From: Archangium sp.
Lineage (GTDB): Bacteria; Myxococcota; Myxococcia; Myxococcales; Myxococcaceae
Direction of reading: 5' to 3'
DNA length: 64,000 bases
NCBI GenBank assembly: GCA_030695565.1
Contig: JAUYRZ010000125.1
Coordinates: forward strand, 36,941 to 100,940
Positions 51,560 to 60,156 of the stretch are shown in pieces. The position numbers and the translations under genes were made by a program. The notes under the pieces were generated by a model. The model ran no database searches. It was given only the letters and a program-made list of their open reading frames with translations, and had not been told where the DNA came from. The number at the start of each line of letters is the position of its first letter. Position 1 is the stretch's first letter.

Positions 51560-52576
51560 ATGAAAGATCGATTCGACATGGGGGCGCCGAGCCCTGACCT
51601 CGATGCGTTCGTCGAGAAGTTCCGCCAGTACGGCGGCCGGCACGCCGGCAAGCTCGTCTTGATGCTGCTGGCGATGGTGGTGCTCATCGCCGCCCTGAGC
51701 GGCTTCTACAGCGTGGGCCCGGGCGAACAGGGCGTGGTGCGCACCTTCGGGCGCGAATCGGGGAAGTCAGGCCCGGGGCTGCACTACTCCGTTCCGTTGA
51801 TCCAGCGGGCCGACGTGGTGAACATGGCGCAGGTGCGGCGCATCGAGGTGGGCTTTCGGGGCCGCGAGCGCCTCGCGCACGAGGCCCTGATGCTCACCGG
51901 TGACGAGAACATGGTCGAGGCCCAGATGATCGTTCAGTACCGGGTCACCGACCCCAGCAAGTACCTCTTCCGCCTCGAGGCGCCCCAAGAGGCGCTCCAG
52001 ACCGGCGCCGAGGTCGCGCTGCGCGGCATGGTGGGGCGCACCACCATCGACGACGTGATGACCACCGGCCGCGAGAAGGTGCAGGCCGAGACCCTCGTCT
52101 TTCTCCAGTCGCTGATGGATGCGTACCAATCGGGGCTCACCGTCACCGAGGTGAAGCTGCAGGTCGTCGACGCGCCCGACGAGGTGCGCGAGTCGTTTCA
52201 CGACGTGGTGCGCGCCCGCGAAGAGAAGGAGCAGAAGATCAACCAGGCGCGCGGGTATGCCGCAGACCTCATTCCCCGCGCGCGCGGCGAAGCAGAGCAG
52301 ATGACCCGCAGCGCCGAGGCCTACCGAGAGCAGCGCGTGCTGCGCGCGAACGGAGACGGGGCGCGGTTTCTCTCCCTGCTGGGCGAGTACCAGAAGGCCC
52401 AGCGGGTGACGCGCGACCGGCTTCACCTCGAGACCATCGAGCGGGTGCTGGGCGCGGTGCAGAACAAGACCCTCATCGACGTGGGGGTGGGGCGCAGCGC
52501 CTTGCCGCTGCTCGACCTCAACCCGCCCGCCAGCGCCCCCGCCCGCAGCGCAGGCCAACCCGGGAGCATGCCATGA
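51560..52576 (+). CDS. hflK: HflK, SPFH-domain membrane protein
   Basis: This 338-residue protein has an N-terminal membrane helix (LVLMLLAMVVLIAALSGFYS) and an SPFH/band-7 domain with GEQGVVRTFGR and GENM-type segment GDENMVEAQMIVQYRV, followed by a coiled-coil region (ARGEAEQMTRSAEAYREQRV). With HflC it forms a large cage in the inner membrane that controls the FtsH protease. The second of two close ATG codons is preferred because AAGGA is five bases before it. The stop overlaps the hflC start as ATGA. Confidence 0.88.
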   Translation: MKDRFDMGAPSPDLDAFVEKFRQYGGRHAGKLVLMLLAMVVLIAALSGFYSVGPGEQGVVRTFGRESGKSGPGLHYSVPLIQRADVVNMAQVRRIEVGFRGRERLAHEALMLTGDENMVEAQMIVQYRVTDPSKYLFRLEAPQEALQTGAEVALRGMVGRTTIDDVMTTGREKVQAETLVFLQSLMDAYQSGLTVTEVKLQVVDAPDEVRESFHDVVRAREEKEQKINQARGYAADLIPRARGEAEQMTRSAEAYREQRVLRANGDGARFLSLLGEYQKAQRVTRDRLHLETIERVLGAVQNKTLIDVGVGRSALPLLDLNPPASAPARSAGQPGSMP

Positions 52577-53433
52577 AGACCCGTCTCGCCCTTATTCTCG
52601 CCGCGGTGGTCGCGTTCATCGTGTGGTCGAGCGCGTACGTCGTCGACGAGAAGGAGCTCGTCATCGTCACCCAGTTCGGCGAGTTCAAGCGCGCCGTGAT
52701 GGAGCCCGGCCTCGAGTGGAAGCTGCCCTTCGTGCAGCAGGTGCACGTGATGGAGCGCCGGGTGCTCAGCAGCGACGCGTCGCAGGCCGAGTACCTCACC
52801 CTCGACAAGAAGCGCATCGTGGCAGACCCGGTGACGCGCTGGCGCATCGCCGACCCGCTGAAGTTCTTCACCACCGTGCACGACCAGAGCGGCGCCCGCG
52901 CTCGCCTCGACGACATCGTGCTCTCGGAGATGCGACGGGAGATCTCGAGCCACGACTTCGGCGACATCATCGGCAACGAACGCGACCCGCTGATGCAGGC
53001 GGTGGCGGTGCGCACCGGCGCCAAGGCGCTCAGTGAGTTCGGAATCGAGATCATCGACGTGCGCATCAAACGAGCCGATCTCCCTCGAGAGGTGCAGGAG
53101 AGCGTCTTCGCCCGCATGCGCGCTGAGCGCGAGCGCATCGCCAAACAATACCGCTCGGAGGGTGAAGAAGAGGCCGCGAAGATTCGCGCTGAGACCGACA
53201 AGGAGAAGACCATTCTCCTCGCCAGGGCGTACGAGCGGTCACAGACGCTGCGGGGTCAAGGTGACGCGCTGAGCACCCGCATCTACGCCGAGGCCCACGC
53301 GCAAGATCCCGAGTTCTTCACCTTCACCCGAAGCCTCGAGGCCTACGAGCGGGTGCTCACGGGTGACTCGACCCTGGTGCTCTCCAGCGGCTCTGAGTTG
53401 TTCCGGTACCTGGGCCAGCCCGGCAAGAAATAG
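52573..53433 (+). CDS. hflC: HflC, SPFH-domain membrane protein
   Basis: This 286-residue protein has an N-terminal helix (LALILAAVVAFIVWSSAYVV), the SPFH domain starting with DEKELVIVTQFGEF and the conserved HflC segment EFGIEIIDVRIKRADLP, then YRSEGEEEAAKIRAETDKE. It pairs with HflK. The C terminus is short. It is the second gene of the operon and is followed by a convergent kinase gene. Confidence 0.9.
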   Translation: MKTRLALILAAVVAFIVWSSAYVVDEKELVIVTQFGEFKRAVMEPGLEWKLPFVQQVHVMERRVLSSDASQAEYLTLDKKRIVADPVTRWRIADPLKFFTTVHDQSGARARLDDIVLSEMRREISSHDFGDIIGNERDPLMQAVAVRTGAKALSEFGIEIIDVRIKRADLPREVQESVFARMRAERERIAKQYRSEGEEEAAKIRAETDKEKTILLARAYERSQTLRGQGDALSTRIYAEAHAQDPEFFTFTRSLEAYERVLTGDSTLVLSSGSELFRYLGQPGKK

Positions 53434-53466
53434 GCGGCTCGGCGCCTGCTCGGGTGTCGACTGACT

Positions 53467-54264
53467 TCAAGGCAGCTCGCGAGCCGAAGACGAAGACCGC
53501 GGCGACGGCTGTGCCCGCTCGGGGATGTCCAGCATGAACACGCACCCCTTTCCGGGCAGGTTGTTCACCCGCAGCGATCCGCCATGGGATTCGCTCACCT
53601 GCTTGACGATGGCCAGCCCCAGCCCAAAGCCGCTGCGATCCGTGCCCAGCTGCACGAAGGGATCGAAGATCTTCTCCACCTGACCCGGAGGAAGGCCACC
53701 GCACGCATCCTCGACCTCGAACGAGATGCGGCCCGCGCTCGACGTCGCCCTCACCACCACGCGGCTGTGGCGGTGCGAGAACTTGATCGCGTTGCGGAGC
53801 AGGTTGCTCATCGCCGAGCGGAGCAGCCGGGGATCGGCTTCGATTCGAGTGTGGGGGGCGGATTCCACGGACACGGTGATCTGCTTCTCCTCCGCTTCGA
53901 CGTTCGATTCATCTCTGATCTCCTCGAGGAACCGGGCCACCAGGATCCACTCGGGCGCCACGCCGAGCTCCGCGTGGAGCCGAACCTCGGCCAACGAATG
54001 GTCGATGAGGTCGCGCAGTCGCGCCAGGCTGCGAGCCGCCACCGCGGTCGCCTTCTCGTTCGGGGCCGCCTGGTTGCGAAGCACCGTGAACGCGAGGATC
54101 GCCGACTGAAGGGGATTCCTCAGCTCGTGGGCGAGGAAGGCCGAGTGTCTGGCCGCCTGCTTCCGCGCCTCTTCGTCGCGTGCGTTGCTGTAGTGGTGAA
54201 CGGCCTGCGCGGCGCCAGCGCTCAAGCGCGCCACCATCAACCTCATCTGCGAGATGCTCAACAC
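53467..54264 (-). CDS. Sensor histidine kinase, C-terminal part of a split gene
   Basis: This piece (265 residues from a GTG) has the HisKA helix with FLAHELRNPLQS (H46) and a complete ATPase domain (NLLRNAIKFSHRH, then GFGLGLAIVKQV). The sequence before H46 (QMRLMVARLSAGAAQAVHHY) continues a helix that lacks its N terminus. Intact relatives in this group carry an N-terminal RsbRD-like domain, and that domain is present directly upstream but cut off by a TAG stop and a one-base frame change. The GTG here sits at the frame change and has no ribosome-binding site. It may be non-functional, or expressed as a short soluble kinase. Confidence 0.7.
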   Translation of the reverse strand: MLSISQMRLMVARLSAGAAQAVHHYSNARDEEARKQAARHSAFLAHELRNPLQSAILAFTVLRNQAAPNEKATAVAARSLARLRDLIDHSLAEVRLHAELGVAPEWILVARFLEEIRDESNVEAEEKQITVSVESAPHTRIEADPRLLRSAMSNLLRNAIKFSHRHSRVVVRATSSAGRISFEVEDACGGLPPGQVEKIFDPFVQLGTDRSGFGLGLAIVKQVSESHGGSLRVNNLPGKGCVFMLDIPERAQPSPRSSSSARELP

Positions 54265-54299
54265 AGCCCCGCTCGTTCAGCGAACTCCAGCAGGCAGTC

Positions 54300-54584
54300 C
54301 TAGAGCACGCCGTATTCATGCACGAGCACCGGAACGTCGAACCCCAGCACCAGCCGTTGGTGCCCATGCTGCTGCGCGACCGGGCTCTCGTGGGACCGCG
54401 TCGCAGCGGCTGATTCACCTTCGGCTTGCCGAAGCGCCTCCACCAGCTCGTCGAGGTAGTCGCCCAGGTGGTCGAGCAACTCGGGCTGAGGGAGCGATGA
54501 AGGGGCCAGCGTGCCCCTGACCCGATCCATCCAGCGCTGAAGAATGGCGTCCTTCTGAACGGCGATCAGCTCGTGAAGTCGCAT
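54300..54584 (-). CDS. RsbRD-type N-terminal sensor domain, separated from its kinase
   Basis: This 94-residue product has the RsbRD N-terminal pattern (MRLHELIAVQKDAILQRW, LLDHLGDYLDELVEALR, HQRLVLGFDVPVLVHEYGVL). It ends at a TAG where related kinases continue with a Arg-Asp segment. Reading past the TAG gives DCLLEFAERAGL, which is still family-like, before the frame is lost. It is therefore the N-terminal part of one kinase gene with the region at 53467-54264. The ATG is a good start in context, but no second gene product is expected from this family. Confidence 0.6.
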   Translation of the reverse strand: MRLHELIAVQKDAILQRWMDRVRGTLAPSSLPQPELLDHLGDYLDELVEALRQAEGESAAATRSHESPVAQQHGHQRLVLGFDVPVLVHEYGVL

Positions 54585-54723
54585 GAAACACTTTAACGAG
54601 GGCTGCGGAGCTGGCCGTCGCACGCCATCGCGCCACAGCGAGGCGCGCGCGCTCAGGCTCCCCGGTCTCCGAGCGGTAACCCCCGAGGCGAGATGAGGGC
54701 AGCCCGAGGCGCCTGAACAGAAA

Positions 54724-54739
54724 TGGCACGGCCTTTGGA
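54724..54739 (+). promoter_or_regulatory. Candidate sigma-54 promoter of the DUF2383 operon
   Basis: TGGCACGGCCTTTGGA has a perfect -24 element (TGGCACG) and TTGGA in place of TTGCA at -12, at the right spacing. Transcription would begin about 30 bases before the ATG at 54780. Confidence 0.5.
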
Positions 54740-54779
54740 TGACCCGGTGTGAACACCCACGTCCCAACAGGAGTCGCTC

Positions 54780-55232
54780 ATGGCCATCGCAGACTCGAAG
54801 TCGAACAAGAACGTCGATCAGTTGAACAGCTTCCTCCGCGGCGAACGTTCTGCCGTCGAGGCGTACCGGAAGGCGCTCGGCCAGATTCAAGACGGCCCCG
54901 TGCGCTCGCAGTTGCAGTCGTGCCTGGAGTCACACCAGAAGCGCGTCGAGGCGCTCGTCGGCCGGATCAGCTCGCTGGGCGGCACGCCGTCCGAGGGTTC
55001 AGGTCCGTGGGGCGTGGTGACCGGGGCGCTCCAGGCCGCTGCGGGCGCCTTCAGTGAGAAGACGGCGATCGCCACGTTGGAGTCAGGCGAGGATCACGGT
55101 CTCGCTGACTACAAGCGCGACATTCAGGAGTTGCCTGTCGATCTGCGGGGCCTCGTGACGAGCGAGCTGCTCCCCGCGCAGGAGTTCACTCACGCCCGGA
55201 TGTCTGAGCTGAAGCGGGCCTTCAAGGACTGA
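54780..55232 (+). CDS. DUF2383 ferritin-like protein
   Basis: This 150-residue all-helical protein matches DUF2383/PA2169-type four-helix proteins: [37 protein letters not shown] and a C-terminal helix pair ending [10 protein letters not shown]. Conserved Glu and His residues suggest a ferritin-like core, but iron binding is not established for this family. AGGAG is well placed before the ATG. A sigma-54-like promoter lies just upstream, and the gene is followed 11 bases later by a DUF1328 gene, so the two form a stress-type operon. Confidence 0.8.
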   Translation: MAIADSKSNKNVDQLNSFLRGERSAVEAYRKALGQIQDGPVRSQLQSCLESHQKRVEALVGRISSLGGTPSEGSGPWGVVTGALQAAAGAFSEKTAIATLESGEDHGLADYKRDIQELPVDLRGLVTSELLPAQEFTHARMSELKRAFKD

Positions 55233-55243
55233 GGAGATCACCA

Positions 55244-55417
55244 ATGCTCTACTGGGCTGCCATATTCTTCGTCATCGCGTTGATCGCCGGTGTCTTCGGC
55301 TTCGGTGGAATCGCAGCGAGCGCCGCGGGCGTCGCCAAGATTCTCTTTGTCGTGTTCCTCGTGCTGGCAGTCATTTCGTTGATCACGGGGCGAGGGGGGA
55401 GATCGATACCCCATTGA
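55244..55417 (+). CDS. DUF1328/YtjA-type small membrane protein
   Basis: This 57-residue protein consists of two hydrophobic helices: [20 protein letters not shown] and a second with [19 protein letters not shown]. This is the DUF1328 (YtjA) pattern, a small stress-associated inner membrane protein. GAGGAG lies eight bases before the ATG. It is the second gene of the operon. Confidence 0.8.
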   Translation: MLYWAAIFFVIALIAGVFGFGGIAASAAGVAKILFVVFLVLAVISLITGRGGRSIPH

Positions 55418-55499
55418 TCGATTGATCAGGGCTGCTTGACCACGTTCGATCTGCAACCAGCGATCGAGGAAGGCCTGCGGGCCTTGAAAGGTCACGTGG

Positions 55500-57227
55500 C
55501 TACGGGTCGTGGCGATGGCAGGGCGCCGCGTCGAAGCCTGACGGCGCGCCCACGTTCGCCTCGTACCCCACGTTGTCCCACTCGCGTTCGTCGACGTACG
55601 GCGAGTTCTCCAGGTAGTACCGCTGGCCGCTGCGATCGTTGTAGTCGCGGCTGAACTCGAGCCGCTCGGCGGCGGAGTGGTAGAGCACCTGGCCGAACGC
55701 GACGGCGCCTTCAGCCATGGTCAGCGCGTTGCCGGGGAAGTCGTTGCACAGGCGCTGCTGCCCATTGACGTACATCACCACCCGGTCGCGTTTGATCCAC
55801 ACGTCGAAGCGGGTGCGCTGCCCGATGAGCAGCTGCTCGTCGAGCACGCCCACCCCGAAGCTGCCGTCGGCGTTCTGGCTCTTGAACCAGCTCGGACCGG
55901 CCGCGTAGCTCGGGTACTGCGCGGGCGAGACGTTCACCACGTTGTCGCGCTCCGGTGCGTTGGCCTTGTTCACCATCATCAAGAGGTCCGACTCGCTGCG
56001 CTGGTTGCTGCGCCCCAACTCGAAGGGCGAGCCATCGCGCGGGAAGAACTGCAGGCAATTCCAACCGTCGGCCGAGACGTTGCGCCCGTCGGGCTCGTAG
56101 AAGAAAGACGTCTGCACCAGATGACCTGCGAAGTGACTCTCGGCATCGAAGGTCTGGCCGGGTCGCTCCGCGCCGCACAGGCCGATCCACCAGTACCGCC
56201 GTGAAGTGGCGTTCGATGGCACCTCGAAGGTGAGGTGCAGGTACGAACTCGAGGAGAGCGCCACCGGCCCCCGCGGCACACCCACCACGGTGGAAAAGAC
56301 GTCCTGCTCCCAGTCGGGCAGCGTGACGTGAAAGAGCCCGCGCTCTTCGGAGAGCTGCGCCTTCTCGTCTTGATCGCCGTAGATGAACCAGTCCCACTTC
56401 GAGTTCGAGAAGCGGCGGCCCTTCTTGTACGAGCGGCCCTTGTCATCGGCGACGCCCGAAGGGAGCAGGGCTCCGCTGGCGCCGTCGAAGTCGTCGAAGA
56501 AGTCGCGGGTGCGCGGGGTGGCCTTGCCCCGGGGCGTGACCCGCACCGCCGCGCGCGCCAGCACCTTGGGCGGCGTGGTGGGGCCGGGTTGGCCGAGGTG
56601 CTGGCTCTTGCCGTGGCCGTTGAGCACCAGGCTGCCGAACCGCGCGCGGATCTCGTCGGCGGTGAACAGCGAGAAGGTGATGCGATCGGGCACCGGCACC
56701 TCGTCGATGGTGACCTTGATCTCCTGATGCTCTGGCACCAGCGCGCCCGAGTACGGGCACGCGGCGTCGATCGCTTCGATCACCAACGTGGTGGGGCCCT
56801 CGAGGTTCGTGACCTCGACGAAACGCTGCAGCTCGCGGGTGCCGCTGAACTTGTCGTTGTGCTGGCGATAGCCGGCGCAGTGAATGGTGGTGCCCGAGAC
56901 CTGCTCACCGCCGTTCATCTCGCTGATGCTCACACCCGCCGGCAGCCGGAACACCCGGTAGTCGCGCGCGTTGGCGACCTCGGGCAGCACCACCATCACG
57001 CTGTCGCGGTTGGGCACGAAGAGCACGCCCTCCAGGGTGGCGGCGGTCGGCCAGGAGAGCGTCGAACCGTCTTCGGGCTTCAGCTCTGCTGCGGGGGCGG
57101 GCTGCTCGTCGCCGAGATCGGGTGGCGCGTTGAAGAGGGGCAACGGCTCTCCCGCGATGCCCGGCCCACAAGCGGTCAGCGACAGAAGCAGTGCGGCGAC
57201 TCGGCGAATGTGGTGAGTGGGCTTCAC
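55500..57227 (-). CDS. Large lipoprotein of unknown function
   Basis: This 575-residue protein has a lipobox (LLLSLTACGPG). The middle part (residues 100-180) is beta-rich with RDYRVFRLPAGVSIS, and the C-terminal 330 residues resemble a concanavalin-like lectin/glucanase sandwich (FFDDFDGASGAL, WDWFIYGDQ, RFDVWIKRDRVVMYVNGQQ). No catalytic pair is recognised. The GTG start is back to back with the start of the divergent peroxidase gene, so its promoter must lie within the other coding sequence. Confidence 0.6.
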   Translation of the reverse strand: MKPTHHIRRVAALLLSLTACGPGIAGEPLPLFNAPPDLGDEQPAPAAELKPEDGSTLSWPTAATLEGVLFVPNRDSVMVVLPEVANARDYRVFRLPAGVSISEMNGGEQVSGTTIHCAGYRQHNDKFSGTRELQRFVEVTNLEGPTTLVIEAIDAACPYSGALVPEHQEIKVTIDEVPVPDRITFSLFTADEIRARFGSLVLNGHGKSQHLGQPGPTTPPKVLARAAVRVTPRGKATPRTRDFFDDFDGASGALLPSGVADDKGRSYKKGRRFSNSKWDWFIYGDQDEKAQLSEERGLFHVTLPDWEQDVFSTVVGVPRGPVALSSSSYLHLTFEVPSNATSRRYWWIGLCGAERPGQTFDAESHFAGHLVQTSFFYEPDGRNVSADGWNCLQFFPRDGSPFELGRSNQRSESDLLMMVNKANAPERDNVVNVSPAQYPSYAAGPSWFKSQNADGSFGVGVLDEQLLIGQRTRFDVWIKRDRVVMYVNGQQRLCNDFPGNALTMAEGAVAFGQVLYHSAAERLEFSRDYNDRSGQRYYLENSPYVDEREWDNVGYEANVGAPSGFDAAPCHRHDP

Positions 57228-58358
57228 GTGGAAGCGCGCGCCTGTACCACCGCCATTCTCGCCCTCGCAATGATGCTCGCCGGGTGTCAGGAAGACGCGC
57301 TCGTGCCCGGGCTCGACGCGGCCCAACGCGCGCAGCTGAGGGCGATGCGGTTGCCGGCGCAGCTGCCGGCCTCCCCGGGCAACGCCGTGGCCGACGACCT
57401 CGAGGCGGCCCGCTTCGGTCACGCGGTGTTCTTCGACGCGCGGCTGAGCTCGAATCAGAACGTGCGCTGCGCGACGTGCCACATCCCCGAGCGGTTCTTC
57501 GCCGATGGGAACGCGGCGTCGACGGGCCTCGAGCGGGGCACGCGCAACACGCCTTCGCTCTACGCGGCGGCGTGGAAACGCTGGCAGATGTGGGACGGGC
57601 GGGCCGACTCGTTGTGGTCTCAGCCGCTGCTCGCTCTCGAGAACCCGAAGGAGATGAACTTCACCCGCCTCGAGCTCGCGCACCGCGTCGCGCAGACGTA
57701 CCGGGTGCCGTACGAGCGGCTGTTCGGCGCCCTGCCGGATCTTTCGCAGTACCCCGCGCGCGGAAAGCCGGGCGACGCTTCGTTCGATTCGCTCACGGTG
57801 ACCGAACAGCGGCTGATCAACGGTGTGGTGGCGAACGTGGGGAAGAGCCTCGAGGCCTACGAGCGCAAGCTGGCGCTGTTGCCTGGGCCGCTCGATGAAT
57901 TTCTCGATGGTGATGAGAAGGCGTTGAGCGCAGAGGCGCGTGAAGGGGCGCGCGTGTTCTTCACGGCGGGCTGCGCTGAATGTCATTCAGGGCCCCAGCT
58001 CTCCGATGATGCGTTTCATTCGATCGGTCGGCCTGAGACGGAAGGTCGCGCCCAGGCGCTCGAGGCGCTGGCGCTCTCACCCTTCAACGCCGCGGGCGCG
58101 TTTCACGACGGCACGCCGGAGCTGATTCCTTCGCCGAGCGCCGAAGACGAAGGCGCGTACCACACGCCGTCTTTGCGCAACGTCGCCCGCACCGGCCCGT
58201 GGGGGCATGACGGCGCCTTCACCACGCTCGAGGCGGCGGTGGATGCTCATCTTCCCAGCCGGGTGAGCGCGGCCGAACGTCCGGCGTTGATCCTCTTCCT
58301 GCGGTCACTCGAAGCGCGTGATCCACCGTCGCCGTGGAACAACTGGCCCAACCGCTGA
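57228..58358 (+). CDS. Di-heme cytochrome c peroxidase/MauG-family lipoprotein
   Basis: This 376-residue protein has a lipoprotein signal (MMLAGCQED) and two c-type heme sites: RCATCH (CxxCH at residues 81-85) and GCAECH (residues 249-253). The segment GTRNTPSLYAAAWKRWQMWDGRADSLWSQ is typical of the CcpA/MauG family. It works in the periplasm on hydrogen peroxide or on protein substrates. The GTG start is next to the divergent lipoprotein gene. The stop is 154 bases before pfaD. Confidence 0.85.
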   Translation: MEARACTTAILALAMMLAGCQEDALVPGLDAAQRAQLRAMRLPAQLPASPGNAVADDLEAARFGHAVFFDARLSSNQNVRCATCHIPERFFADGNAASTGLERGTRNTPSLYAAAWKRWQMWDGRADSLWSQPLLALENPKEMNFTRLELAHRVAQTYRVPYERLFGALPDLSQYPARGKPGDASFDSLTVTEQRLINGVVANVGKSLEAYERKLALLPGPLDEFLDGDEKALSAEAREGARVFFTAGCAECHSGPQLSDDAFHSIGRPETEGRAQALEALALSPFNAAGAFHDGTPELIPSPSAEDEGAYHTPSLRNVARTGPWGHDGAFTTLEAAVDAHLPSRVSAAERPALILFLRSLEARDPPSPWNNWPNR

Positions 58359-58417
58359 GAGGCTCCCGCTCCCCGCCCGCAGCGAGAGGGAGAAAGTCAG
58401 TCGTTTCATTGGGTTGC

Positions 58418-58432
58418 GACGTGGCAAACGTC
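58418..58432. promoter_or_regulatory. Inverted repeat upstream of pfaD
   Basis: GACGT and ACGTC flank GGCAA, about 80 bases before the pfaD ATG. The arms are short, so this is only a candidate operator for the PUFA operon. Confidence 0.25.
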
Positions 58433-58512
58433 ACCGCAGTCCGTGACGAGCCGATGACGAAGGTCGTGCGAGACAGCACCCTCGTTTCTCCCACCCATTT
58501 TCGAGCAGGCGA

Positions 58513-60129
58513 ATGAAGAGCACTGAGCTGACTTCGGTTGGCTACTGGCGTCCCGGCGCCGTCCCCCCCGTCTTCGAACCCGCCGAGCTCGCGCCGGTGT
58601 TGGCCCAGGTGCGTGAGCCGGTGCACGTCGTTCGTGACGCGAACCGCAGTCGCATTGGCCTGGTCATCGGTGGCTCCGTGGTCACCACCGCCGCGCAGGG
58701 TGATCTTCCCCTGCTCGCCACGCTGCCCGCGATGTACCCGGAGTGGCTGGGCGATCGCTCCTTCTGCGAAGTGCACGGCGTTCGTTTTCCCTACGTGGCC
58801 GGCGAGATGGCCAACGGCATCGCCACCACGCAGATGTGCATCGCGATGGCCGAAGCGGGCCTGGTGGGGTTCTTCGGCGCTGGCGGTCTCGGGTACCCCC
58901 GCGTGGAGAAGGCGCTCGACGAGCTCGTCTCCAAGCTGGGTGAGCGGCTCCCCTGGGGCGTCAACCTGATCCACTCGCCCAACGAGCCCGAGCTCGAGAA
59001 CCGCGTCGCTGACTTGCTGCTGCGCAAGGGCGTGAAGATCATCTCGGCCTCGGCCTTCATGGGGCTCACGCCCGCGGTGGTGCGTTGCGCCGCTTCGGGC
59101 CTGCACCTCGACGCCCACGGCCGCATCGTTCGCAAGCACCAGGTGTTCGCGAAGATCAGCCGTCGTGAAGTGGCGATGCGCTTCATGTCGCCCGCGCCTG
59201 CCGACATGCTCAAGAAGCTCGTCGAGCAGAACCTGATCACCCACGCCGAAGCCGAGCTCGCCGCGCGCGTGCCGGTCGCCGAAGACATCACGGTGGAAGC
59301 GGACAGCGGCGGTCACACCGACAACCAGTCACTCGTCGCGCTCTTCCCCACCATCATGGCGCTGCGTGATGAGCTCTCGGCTCAGTACAAGTTCGAGCGC
59401 CCGATTCGGGTCGGCGCCGCCGGTGGTCTGGGCACGCCCGGTTCACTCGCGGCCGCTTTCGCGCTCGGTGCAGCGTACGTGGTGACCGGCTCCGTCAATC
59501 AGGCCGCCATCGAGTCGGGGCTGTCTGAGCTCGGCAAGCAGATGCTCGCCGAGGCCGATGTCGCTGACTGCATCATGGCGCCCGCTGCCGACATGTTCGA
59601 GCTGGGCGTCAAGGTGCAGGTGCTCAAGCGCGGCACGATGTTCGGCGTGCGCTCGGCCAAGCTCTACGAGGCGTACCACCAGAACGCGTCACTCGAAGCG
59701 ATCCCCGCAGAGCTCCGCGCGCGCCTCGAGAAAGACGTGATGCACGCGACCTTCGAAGAGATCTGGACGGAGACCCGCGCCTTCTGGCTCAACCGCGACG
59801 CGCACGAAGTCACCCGCGCCGAGGCTGATCCGAAGCACAAGATGGCGCTCGTCTTCCGCTGGTACCTGGGCAAAGCCAGCAAGTGGTCCATCGACGGTGA
59901 GGCTTCGCGCCGCGCCGACTTCCAGATCTGGTCGGGCCCCGCGATGGGCGCGTTCAACCGCTGGGCGAAGGGCTCGTTCCTGGCGGAGCAGAAGAACCGA
60001 GGCGTCGTGCAGATCGCGAAGAACCTCCTCGAAGGCGCTGCGGTGATCACCCGCGCCGGCCAGCTCCGCAGCTTTGGTCTCCCCGTTCCCGCCGCTTCGT
60101 TTCAGTTCAAGCCGCGCCACCTTTCCTGA
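58513..60129 (+). CDS. pfaD: PUFA synthase enoylreductase subunit (PfaD)
   Basis: This 538-residue protein matches the PfaD enoylreductase of polyunsaturated fatty acid synthases, a TIM-barrel FMN enzyme. Family segments are FFGAGGLGYPRVEKAL, WGVNLIHSPNEP, ADSGGHTDNQSLVAL, RVGAAGGLGTPGSLAAAF and YVVTGSVNQAA. The C-terminal 200 residues (AKLYEAYHQNASLEAIP onward, with WYLGKASKWSIDGE) are also typical. It reduces the enoyl intermediates bound to the synthase ACPs. In myxobacterial pfa loci the enoylreductase gene is the first one, as here. The next gene begins 27 bases downstream. Confidence 0.93.
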   Translation: MKSTELTSVGYWRPGAVPPVFEPAELAPVLAQVREPVHVVRDANRSRIGLVIGGSVVTTAAQGDLPLLATLPAMYPEWLGDRSFCEVHGVRFPYVAGEMANGIATTQMCIAMAEAGLVGFFGAGGLGYPRVEKALDELVSKLGERLPWGVNLIHSPNEPELENRVADLLLRKGVKIISASAFMGLTPAVVRCAASGLHLDAHGRIVRKHQVFAKISRREVAMRFMSPAPADMLKKLVEQNLITHAEAELAARVPVAEDITVEADSGGHTDNQSLVALFPTIMALRDELSAQYKFERPIRVGAAGGLGTPGSLAAAFALGAAYVVTGSVNQAAIESGLSELGKQMLAEADVADCIMAPAADMFELGVKVQVLKRGTMFGVRSAKLYEAYHQNASLEAIPAELRARLEKDVMHATFEEIWTETRAFWLNRDAHEVTRAEADPKHKMALVFRWYLGKASKWSIDGEASRRADFQIWSGPAMGAFNRWAKGSFLAEQKNRGVVQIAKNLLEGAAVITRAGQLRSFGLPVPAASFQFKPRHLS

Positions 60130-60156
60130 TCTTCACCGCAACTCGAGGTCCTCAAC

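Noticed and set aside
58363..58392. Possible further copy of the GC-rich inverted repeat after the peroxidase gene
   Set aside because: Only the CTCCC and GAGAGGGAG parts fit, and the GTCGGGG tail is absent.
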